The notes beneath the pieces are model-generated. The model had not been told where the DNA came from. It worked only from the letters and a program-made list of their open reading frames with translations, and searched no databases. This document shows, piece by piece, positions 1 to 5,982 of a stretch of DNA of 13,790 bases. The stretch is from JAFGED01 sp964551295 (lineage in GTDB: Bacteria; Chloroflexota; Anaerolineae; B4-G1). The position numbers were made by a program, and so were the translations under genes. The stretch covers positions 1-13,790 of the forward strand of contig CAZKDJ010000112.1 of the NCBI GenBank assembly GCA_964551295.1. Direction: 5' to 3'. Each line of letters opens with the position of its first letter. The stretch's first letter is position 1.

Positions 1-103
1 TTTCATCAACACGCACATGTGCACACCAAGAATTTGGATCTACTGAGTCTGGCAAGTATACCTGGAAATCGAGACAAGTCCAGCGGGATCGGGCGGCGGG
101 ATA

Positions 104-135
104 TGAAAACAGGCGCTGGTTACAGTCAGCGCCTG
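104..135 (-). terminator. Intrinsic terminator after the GNAT-like gene
   Basis: A perfect 9-bp inverted repeat (CAGGCGCTG at 110-118, CAGCGCCTG at 127-135) encloses an 8-nt loop. Read on the minus strand the stem is followed by GTTTTC, a short U tract. It lies about 30 nt beyond the stop codon of the GNAT-like gene, the right place to end that minus-strand transcript. The U tract has only four residues, so termination may be partial. The rest of positions 1-166 shows no convincing gene on either strand. Confidence 0.5.
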
Positions 136-166
136 CTCGTTACCAAGGGGGCCGCGATGGCTAGAG

Positions 167-1324
167 CTATAGCATTTTCTCATAGATGCGGTACGTGCGA
201 TACACGTACCCGCCCAGCATCTCGCACAACTGGCGCGTCGGCTTGTTGGTCTCCAGTATCCACGAGAGCTCGCACTGGCGGTGCTTGGGCAGGGCGGCTC
301 GGGCTGCTTCGACCATCAGCACGGCCATGACGCCCAGCCCGCGGCGTTCCTCCATTATACCACCGACGAGGCCCCGCAGGGTGTCCACGCAGCCGCGCAC
401 CTTCCAATACCAGGCAAACTTGAGCATCGTCCACCACTCTGGCACGCCGGGGCGAGGGTAGGCTTTGAGCAGCGGTTGGTTGAGGTCGGGGAGGTTGAGC
501 AGCATGCCGATCGTTTCGCCATCCTGCTCGGCGACCCAGATCAGCTTGGGATCGACCATCCGCCTCAGGTTGGCGGCCAGGTGGTCGATCTCGGCCTCGG
601 TCATCGACACGAATCCCCAGTTTTTTTCCCACGCTGCGTTATAGATCTTTTTGATGCGCCGCACCTCTTCTTCAAAATGGCTCAAGTCTACTTGACGCAC
701 CGCAAAGCCCCCCCGCTTTTTAATCTTTTCGGCCACCCGCACCAGCTTTGGGGGCATGTTTTCGCCACGAGGGCCGTACTTGTAGAGATCGACCATGTAG
801 GCCAGCAGGTCCATGGCCTTGTAGAAGCCGGCGCCCTCGATAAAGTCCACGTAATAGCGCGGGTTGTAGGTCATCATGATCACCGGCGGGCCGTTCCAGC
901 CGTCCACGAGCAGGCCCGCTTCCTCGTTTTGAGAAAGGTTCTCCGGGCCGCGGATGGCCGTCATGCCCTGATCGCGCACCCAATTGCAGGCGGTCTCCAG
1001 CAGTGCCTCGGCTGCCTCTCGGTCTTGCAGCACCTCGAAGAAGCCAAAGAAACCCACTTGCTCTTCGTGGACCTCGTTGTGCCGGTGGTTGATGACGGCG
1101 GCGATGGTGCCCACCGGCTTGCCGTCGCGGCGGGCCAAGAAGAACTCGGCATCCGCGTGACCAAAGAAGGGATGGCGGTCCTGGTCGAGGAACTCCATAC
1201 GTTCGGAGAGGATCGGCGGCACCCAGTTGGGATCGTCGCGGTAGACCTGCCATTGGAAGTGGGCAAACTCGCGCTTTTCCTCTAGGGTGCGTGCGGGGTG
1301 GATGGTCAGGTTGTTGTTTGACAT
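167..1324 (-). CDS. GNAT-like N-acetyltransferase family protein (YghO-like)
   Basis: This 385-residue soluble protein has no signal peptide or membrane segment and should be cytoplasmic. It resembles the long, poorly characterised GNAT-fold proteins often annotated as N-acetyltransferase or YghO-like. Family-like landmarks are HFQWQVYRDDPNWVPP near residues 22-37, a core strand GTIAAVINHRHNE at 72-84, GFFGFFE at 91-97, and RGPENLSQNEEAGLLVDGW at about 125-143. A second GNAT-like part (VAEQDGETIGMLLNLPDLNQ) lies in the C-terminal half. The substrate is unknown. The ATG has no Shine-Dalgarno sequence close by: an AGGAGG sits 38 nt upstream, with no start codon at normal spacing after it, and the frame stays open between them, so the start is less certain than the frame. 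The gene follows the small membrane-protein gene by 61 nt and may be cotranscribed with it. Confidence 0.85.
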   Translation of the reverse strand: MSNNNLTIHPARTLEEKREFAHFQWQVYRDDPNWVPPILSERMEFLDQDRHPFFGHADAEFFLARRDGKPVGTIAAVINHRHNEVHEEQVGFFGFFEVLQDREAAEALLETACNWVRDQGMTAIRGPENLSQNEEAGLLVDGWNGPPVIMMTYNPRYYVDFIEGAGFYKAMDLLAYMVDLYKYGPRGENMPPKLVRVAEKIKKRGGFAVRQVDLSHFEEEVRRIKKIYNAAWEKNWGFVSMTEAEIDHLAANLRRMVDPKLIWVAEQDGETIGMLLNLPDLNQPLLKAYPRPGVPEWWTMLKFAWYWKVRGCVDTLRGLVGGIMEERRGLGVMAVLMVEAARAALPKHRQCELSWILETNKPTRQLCEMLGGYVYRTYRIYEKML

Positions 1325-1385
1325 ATTCGTACGTTCAATCCGGCGATCTGTTTTCGGAGTAACCTCCTAGCTGGGTAGCTCTTGC

Positions 1386-1883
1386 CTAGTCTGGCTTTGC
1401 GGCAGCGAATATCAACCCCCCGAGAGCACCCACGCCGGCACCAAGAGCCAAGCTGAACAAGCAGCACATGCCCCCGCCGATAAACAGTCCGGTTACACCG
1501 GATAGGGCCGCGAACATCTCTGGGCTCATACCAATCTCGGAAAGCTGCTCCAGCATCTGAGGATCTAAGGTGGATGTAATATCTTGTGTGCCTGTGACTG
1601 CCATCCCGATGCCCGTGTCGATCACCCACGCCACGGTGGTGCCCACGCCACTGATGAGCCCGGCGATGGCCCCAGCCCCGGCCCCTGCGCCTGTGTTGCG
1701 TGGTGGGGTCAAAAAGAACCCGCCCAACACGCCGGCGCCGATGTACGCCAGCAATGGCAGTGCGCAGCAGACACATCCTAGAAGCGGAACCGGCACCAGG
1801 GTCGGTAGTAGGTTTGTGAGTGTCAAAAGAAATGCAATGCCTGCACCGATCAGACCCGCTTTTAGTCCTGCTTTTCCAGACAT
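1386..1883 (-). CDS. Small Gly/Cys-rich integral membrane protein, unknown function
   Basis: This 165-residue protein is almost wholly hydrophobic. The start is well fixed: the ATG at 1881-1883 is preceded by AGGAGG with a 6-nt spacer, so a longer upstream reading would be wrong. About four membrane segments are visible: residues ~8-30, ~35-58, ~68-90 and ~130-158. Two cysteine clusters stand out, GCVCC near residue 36 and MCC near residue 140, each next to a glycine-rich helix (GAGVLGGFF; GAGVGALGGLIFAAA). A more polar stretch with DPQMLEQLSEIGMSPEMF lies between the third and fourth helices. I do not recognise a named family. Similar small bacterial membrane proteins are annotated as hypothetical. 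A promoter-like sequence lies just upstream, so it may have its own transcript running into the GNAT-like gene. Confidence 0.8.
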   Translation of the reverse strand: MSGKAGLKAGLIGAGIAFLLTLTNLLPTLVPVPLLGCVCCALPLLAYIGAGVLGGFFLTPPRNTGAGAGAGAIAGLISGVGTTVAWVIDTGIGMAVTGTQDITSTLDPQMLEQLSEIGMSPEMFAALSGVTGLFIGGGMCCLFSLALGAGVGALGGLIFAAAKPD

Positions 1884-1912
1884 GATTAACCTCCTGAGAA
1901 TAAGGTGATCGT

Positions 1913-1940
1913 ATTGTACACCAAAGCCCTGTCGGTGCAA
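1913..1940 (-). promoter_or_regulatory. Sigma70-like promoter for the small membrane-protein gene
   Basis: Read on the minus strand, TTGCAC (1935-1940) and TACAAT (1913-1918) are separated by 16 nt. The -10 box lies about 29 nt upstream of the ATG, leaving room for the strong AGGAGG ribosome site. The match is good but unproven; the 114-nt gap holds nothing else I can name. Confidence 0.45.
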
Positions 1941-1997
1941 AATCGCTGCGGAAAGCAAGCGCGGGCGTTTTTTCGAGTGGAAGGGTGAATCGTGATT

Positions 1998-2792
1998 TTA
2001 CGGGCCTGCTGTAGAGGGAGGCAGGGGCAAGCCGTCTTCTGTGATCAGCCACATCTTGACGTGGACTTGCGTTCCCCATTCGTCTTTAATGGTGATGACA
2101 GTCGTGTGCGGGGGAGCCCCGATCGGCGCCATGGGGGTGTCGGTCTGGATTCCGGGCCGCTTGGTGTAGCGGGCCAGTGAGCGGTGTGGGCCCAGCACGG
2201 TGATGGTTTGAGGGCCGGCGACGCCGGTGGTGGCAAATACGGCCAGCCAGTGACCGTCCTCGGGCTGGCCGTATTTTACAGCGGTGGCGCGTGTATAGCA
2301 GTCCAGGACCTCGGTCGCGTAGCGGCGTGTGACGCGCAGATGGATTTGATTCCAGCCGCCGTTGTACGCGGCCAGCGAGTAGTACAGGTCCCCATTACCG
2401 TCTCGAATGGTGTGGGCCAGCGCCCGCGCCCCCCAGGAGAGATTGGTCGATGGCTCTGCCAGCTTTTCGGGGCTCGGGCGCCAGGCGTTGGGCATCAGTT
2501 GCATCAGCCCGACGGCCCCGACGATGCTACGCGCCTCTGGATTACCCTTGGACTCTTTCCAGATCACGGCCGCGATAAAGTCGGGGTCCAGGGCTCTCTC
2601 TTCGGCATACTGGACGATGATGGGCTCCCAGCGGCGGACGGAATAGGGCCAGTAGGGAGAAAGCACCGACTCGGCGGAAACGTCTCCGGCGTAGATTTCT
2701 CCGTCCTCTGCGAGAGAAGGATATGGGAACGCGAATGCGATTACCGCCGCCGCTGCGAGCACGACGGTAAGAATTAGGTATCTATGTTGCAT
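1998..2792 (-). CDS. Secreted lytic transglycosylase (SLT domain)
   Basis: The 264-residue product should cleave the beta-1,4 bond between N-acetylmuramic acid and N-acetylglucosamine in peptidoglycan, forming 1,6-anhydro ends. Residues 1-28 form a signal peptide (MQHRYLILTVVLAAAAVIAF, then a likely SLA cleavage site). The SLT domain runs from about 55 to 175. It shows the catalytic glutamate E80 in VIWKESKGNPEA, the GLMQLMP motif at 95-101 and AAYNGG at 141-146, the normal order of goose-lysozyme-like SLT enzymes. The last ~85 residues have no recognised domain and may help substrate binding. The start agrees with the signal peptide, but AGGAG lies 14 nt upstream, farther than usual. It is transcribed away from the glycosyltransferase and follows a ~200-nt leader. 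Family assignment is firm; whether it acts in wall growth, turnover or spore-like processes cannot be told. Confidence 0.92.
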   Translation of the reverse strand: MQHRYLILTVVLAAAAVIAFAFPYPSLAEDGEIYAGDVSAESVLSPYWPYSVRRWEPIIVQYAEERALDPDFIAAVIWKESKGNPEARSIVGAVGLMQLMPNAWRPSPEKLAEPSTNLSWGARALAHTIRDGNGDLYYSLAAYNGGWNQIHLRVTRRYATEVLDCYTRATAVKYGQPEDGHWLAVFATTGVAGPQTITVLGPHRSLARYTKRPGIQTDTPMAPIGAPPHTTVITIKDEWGTQVHVKMWLITEDGLPLPPSTAGP

Positions 2793-2863
2793 CGGGGAGC
2801 GATGTTCTCCTAGTTGATCAAGCTGAAACCAAAACGGGAAGCTAAGCCGCCTTTTCCAAATCC

Positions 2864-2935
2864 CCGCCCAAGATGCGGGTATCTAGCAGGTTAGGATTCG
2901 TTAAGGAACAACTTCCCTCGCCCTAGCTTGGGCGG
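2864..2935 (-). repeat. 9-bp inverted repeat in the transglycosylase leader
   Basis: CCGCCCAAG at 2864-2872 is exactly complementary to CTTGGGCGG at 2927-2935, with a 54-nt loop. It lies within the predicted 5' leader of the minus-strand transglycosylase mRNA and could close a structured domain. It may be chance; I could not match the loop to a known riboswitch. Confidence 0.35.
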
Positions 2936-2996
2936 TGTAACTACATAGCCGTTCTTGACGATTGGGGCCCATCGTACAAAAGTACTACAGCTAAAT

Positions 2997-3024
2997 ATGA
3001 TATCGAAAAGCACGACTTTGTCAA
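2997..3024 (-). promoter_or_regulatory. Sigma70-like promoter toward the transglycosylase
   Basis: On the minus strand a perfect -35 box TTGACA (3019-3024) is followed after 16 nt by TATCAT (2997-3002). Transcription would begin near 2990, giving a leader of about 200 nt before the transglycosylase ATG at 2792. The leader contains the 2864-2935 inverted repeat. Confidence 0.55.
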
Positions 3025-3062
3025 GCTCACGCGTTTGCCGGTGGATGGCCCATTTTCCGTTC

Positions 3063-3091
3063 TTGCTCCCTGTCTTTCACCCTGCTATAAT
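3063..3091 (+). promoter_or_regulatory. Sigma70-like promoter, leaderless start of the glycosyltransferase operon
   Basis: TTGCTC (3063-3068), a 17-nt spacer and a perfect TATAAT (3086-3091) form a strong sigma70-like promoter. Only 8 nt lie between the -10 box and the ATG at 3100, so the expected transcription start (about 7 nt beyond the -10) falls at or next to the start codon. No Shine-Dalgarno sequence is present. The mRNA should therefore be leaderless or nearly so. Confidence 0.6.
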
Positions 3092-3099
3092 GTCCATCG

Positions 3100-5982
3100 A
3101 TGGGAAACACGACCTGCATCCTGCGCTGGCTTTTCGCCGCAACGCTGCTGCTTATTCTGCTCGTCGCGGCAGGGCTGCGCCTGTATCGCCTCCCAGATCT
3201 GCCCCTGGGGCTCCACTACGACGAGGCTGCCAACGGCATCCTGGCCGGTGAGATCGCCTGGGGGGCCAAGCTGCCGGTGTTTATTCCCTCTTACACGGGC
3301 AAAGAGGTGTTGTTTTTCTATTGGACGGCCTTGTGGATGAAATTGCTGGGCGCGACGCCGCTGGCCCTGCGGCTGAGCGCGGCTTTGGTGGGGCTGGCGA
3401 CGGTCGCCGCAACCTATTGGGCGGTTCGCGAGCTGCTGCACAGCTATCGCGGCGCGGGGTGGATCGCACTTTTTGCTGCCGCTTTTCTGGCTACATCCTT
3501 CTGGCATCTCATTCTCAGCCGCTATGGATTTCGTGCCGTGACCCAGCCACTGATGCAGGCGCTGACCGTCGCCGCGCTGTGGCGCGGGTTGCGGCTGGGG
3601 AAAGGACGCGGCGTTCCCTGGCTTGTTCTCGCCGGTCTCCTGTGCGGCCTGACCGCCTATACCTACCTGGCCGCCCGCGCCTTTCCCATCCCGCTGGCGG
3701 CGGCGCTGCTCACCCTCCTCGTTGCCGACCAGGGATGTCGTCGCGCCCGCCTGGCGCAGGTGGCTCTTTTCGTCCTCGTCGCCGCCTTGGCCCTGACGCC
3801 GCTGGCTCGCTACTGGCGGACCCATCCGGGCAGCTTTATGACCCGCACCGGACAGGTGGCTGCCACCAGTTGGGCCAAGGTCTGGGATGGCATTCTTGAC
3901 TGCTTGAAGATGTTCTTTATCCAAGGTGACCCCTACATTCGCTTCAACATTCCCTTCCGCCCGATCTTTGACCCAATCACCGCACTCCTGTTCCTTGCAG
4001 GTGTCATCGTCCTTATCTGGCTCCCCAAGTCTCCAATCCTTCGACGACGAGCCCCTGGCTCGCGCTCAGGACAGGTCTCCAATCTCCAACCTCAGACGGC
4101 CCAAGATCATTTGTGGCTGATGTCCCGCGTCTTCCTCCTCGTGTCCCTGCCAGCGATGCTCCTCCCCAGCGCCTTGGCCGCCGGAGAAATCACCCCCAGC
4201 AACCTGCGCGCCGCCGGCCTTTTACCGTTCGTCTACGTGTTCCCGGCCCTGGGATTATCCGTGCTCCAATCTCTAATCTCCAATCTCATTAGTCGGCGAA
4301 TCAGCGAATCAGCAAGTCAGCGGTTTCTTGTCATTTGCTATTTGTCATTTGCCATTTTGGTTCTCGTTGTTTTGACGCCGCTCACCGCCGCCGCCTATTT
4401 TGGCGACTGGGCCGTCTCTCCCGCGCTCTACTATGCGGCCGATGGAGACCTGGCCGATGTGGCCGCCTATCTCAACCAAACCGATCTCACAGGCGTGACG
4501 CCTTACGTCGCCAGCATTCATTACGAGCATCCTGCGCTTGCTTTTCTGGCAGAGGATTATGGGGCCATCCATCGGCTCACCGATGGGCGTACCGTCGTCT
4601 TTCCCGCGGAGGGAGACGCGTTGTTGGTCTTGCCCCGTTCGGCTGCGGAGGTTCTGCCTTGGATCGAGTCTGTGCTGCCGGATGGCGCTGGCGTCGATGT
4701 AGGCCTTGGCCCTGATGGCGAACCCGCTTTTCATGTCTATCGCGTCAATTCAGGCTCTGCTCCGTCGCCCACCCGTCCGCTGGACGCCGATTTCTCCCAC
4801 GTCGTCCAGTTTCTCGGTTACGACGTGATCGGGCGGGCGCGCTCGGGTGAAAGCATCGAGTTCGCCGTTTGGTGGCGCGTCTTGAACGTGCCGCCTTTGG
4901 ATGATTACCGTCCCATCGTCCGTCTTGTCGATCAATGGGGAAATGCCTGGGGCGAGGCGCTGCCTTTCCACTATCCTTCAAAGGAGTGGGAGCCGGGCGA
5001 GATAGTCGTGGATCACCTTTCGATCCCGGTTGCACCGGGGGCACCGCCGGGTGAGTACCTCCTCCGCTTTGGTTTCTATTCCACGAATGCGGATCAGCGG
5101 CTGGCCGTGCTCGATGAGGGCGGGCGCTACGGAGGCACCACTATTGAGCTGCCCGTGCGTGTGGCGCGCGGTGTTGCGCCAGTCGATCTGGATGAGCTGG
5201 GCATTCGCGAGCGGCTGGACGTTCACGCCGACGGGCTGACGTTGCTGGGGGCCAATCTGGACACGCTGGCTGCCCGTCCCGGCGAATGCCTTTTCTTATC
5301 GCTCTTCTGGCGGGCGGAGGAGGAGCCTATGCCCGATTACCGCGTCGCGCTCAGGTTGGGCGACGTGGTGCTCTACGAGGGCGCGCCCGTTCAGGGCACT
5401 TATCCCACCTCCGCTTGGGCCGCCGGCGAGGTCGTCGTGGATCGCTATGGCCTGCGCCTTCCCCGCGATGTGCTCGCGGGGGAGTACACGTTGGCGTTGG
5501 AGGTCGACGGTACGTCCATCGACCTCGGCGCCGTCACCGTCCAGGCGACGTCGCGCGTCTTTGATGCACCGCCGATCCCTCATCCGCTAGACGCTGACCT
5601 GGGTGGCCAAGTCGAGCTCCTGGGGTATGACCTGTCGCGGGACACTGCGTCGCCGGGAGATACACTCACACTCACCCTGTACTGGCGCGCGCTGCGGGAG
5701 ATGGACGAGTCGTACACCGTCTTTACCCACGTCGTGGCTCCCGATGGCTCGACCTCCGGCCAAAAGGACAACCCACCCGTCGGCGGCAGCTACCCGACCG
5801 ACCTGTGGCTACGGGGCGAGGTCGTCGTGGACGCCTACGAGATTCCCATTGCCGCCGATGCCGTGCCGGGCGCGCATTCATTGGAGGTGGGGATGTACGT
5901 CGCCGAGACTGGCGCGCGTCTCCCCGTCGTCGGTGCCTCTACGGACGCCGTCGCTCTACAAACTATCGCCATCGGAGAATGA
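3100..5982 (+). CDS. GT-C (GT39/PMT-like) membrane glycosyltransferase with three C-terminal beta-domain repeats
   Basis: This 960-residue protein has two parts. Residues 1 to ~430 are a multispanning GT-C fold of the dolichyl-phosphate-mannose/ArnT type, which moves a sugar from a polyprenyl-phosphate donor to an acceptor on the outer face of the membrane. A first helix at ~7-27 is followed by the hallmark acidic pair D41-E42 in LHYDEAANG, then SYTGKEVLFFYW, a usual sequence of the family; TPSNLRAAGLLPFVYVFPALG comes later. Residues ~565-690, 704-828 and 834-958 are three related extracytoplasmic beta-rich domains sharing LLGYDL, LTLYWRA, YPT.LW..GEVVVD and PGEY/LEVG motifs. The start follows from the leaderless promoter. 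Two low-complexity patches interrupt the membrane part (residues ~310-329 and ~389-420). Its stop overlaps the permease start. The substrate is unknown; a surface glycan or protein acceptor is likely. Confidence 0.88.
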   Translation: MGNTTCILRWLFAATLLLILLVAAGLRLYRLPDLPLGLHYDEAANGILAGEIAWGAKLPVFIPSYTGKEVLFFYWTALWMKLLGATPLALRLSAALVGLATVAATYWAVRELLHSYRGAGWIALFAAAFLATSFWHLILSRYGFRAVTQPLMQALTVAALWRGLRLGKGRGVPWLVLAGLLCGLTAYTYLAARAFPIPLAAALLTLLVADQGCRRARLAQVALFVLVAALALTPLARYWRTHPGSFMTRTGQVAATSWAKVWDGILDCLKMFFIQGDPYIRFNIPFRPIFDPITALLFLAGVIVLIWLPKSPILRRRAPGSRSGQVSNLQPQTAQDHLWLMSRVFLLVSLPAMLLPSALAAGEITPSNLRAAGLLPFVYVFPALGLSVLQSLISNLISRRISESASQRFLVICYLSFAILVLVVLTPLTAAAYFGDWAVSPALYYAADGDLADVAAYLNQTDLTGVTPYVASIHYEHPALAFLAEDYGAIHRLTDGRTVVFPAEGDALLVLPRSAAEVLPWIESVLPDGAGVDVGLGPDGEPAFHVYRVNSGSAPSPTRPLDADFSHVVQFLGYDVIGRARSGESIEFAVWWRVLNVPPLDDYRPIVRLVDQWGNAWGEALPFHYPSKEWEPGEIVVDHLSIPVAPGAPPGEYLLRFGFYSTNADQRLAVLDEGGRYGGTTIELPVRVARGVAPVDLDELGIRERLDVHADGLTLLGANLDTLAARPGECLFLSLFWRAEEEPMPDYRVALRLGDVVLYEGAPVQGTYPTSAWAAGEVVVDRYGLRLPRDVLAGEYTLALEVDGTSIDLGAVTVQATSRVFDAPPIPHPLDADLGGQVELLGYDLSRDTASPGDTLTLTLYWRALREMDESYTVFTHVVAPDGSTSGQKDNPPVGGSYPTDLWLRGEVVVDAYEIPIAADAVPGAHSLEVGMYVAETGARLPVVGASTDAVALQTIAIGE
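4029..4084. repeat. Palindrome-bearing short repeat between 10-bp direct repeats, inside the glycosyltransferase gene
   Basis: GTCTCCAATC occurs exactly at 4029-4038 and again at 4075-4084. The 36 bp between them begin CTTCGAC-like, contain the palindrome CGAGCC-CCT-GGCTCG, and end GCTCAGGACAGG. From memory, CTTCGAC...GCTCAGG is a pattern typical of short dispersed repeats in Chloroflexota and other genomes. The segment is read through in frame as a polar loop (around residues 310-329) between membrane segments. Confidence 0.5.
4263..4357. repeat. Cluster of three different short tandem repeats in the glycosyltransferase gene
   Basis: Three unrelated tandem repeats follow one another. CTCCAATCT/CTAATCT-type repeats occupy 4264-4287. 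GCGAATCA occurs at 4296-4303 and 4304-4311, with a variant GCAAGTCA at 4312-4319. A 14-mer TGTCATTTGCTATT at 4329-4342 recurs at 4343-4356 with one change. The patch is visibly richer in A and T than the flanking gene and is open in frame, supplying about 31 residues that include the beginning of a predicted membrane helix. Confidence 0.7.

Larger units (their letters stand above)
2793..3099. other. Divergent intergenic region, 307 bp, no gene
   Basis: This region separates the minus-strand transglycosylase from the plus-strand glycosyltransferase operon. It is richer in A and T than the genes and has no coding-like frame. It holds two opposed sigma70-like promoters (2997-3024 minus, 3063-3091 plus) whose -35 boxes are 38 bp apart, so a regulator bound between them could affect both. 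The left part would be transcribed as the transglycosylase leader. Confidence 0.7.

Noticed and set aside
281..1285. A 334-codon plus-strand open frame opposite the GNAT-like gene
   Set aside because: It is the antisense shadow of a gene with clear family motifs; the translation is His/Val/Leu-rich without domain-like sequence, and no ribosome site precedes it.
1306..2079. A 257-codon minus-strand frame across the small membrane-protein gene and its flanks
   Set aside because: It overlaps the well-started 1386-1883 gene in another frame and crosses its promoter and intergenic sequence; the translation is Arg-rich and not protein-like.
2793..2990. c-di-AMP (ydaO/yuaA-type) riboswitch before the transglycosylase
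   Set aside because: Short resemblances (CGAATCC and TAACCT on the minus strand) are present, but the rest of the conserved core could not be found; only the generic inverted repeat is reported.
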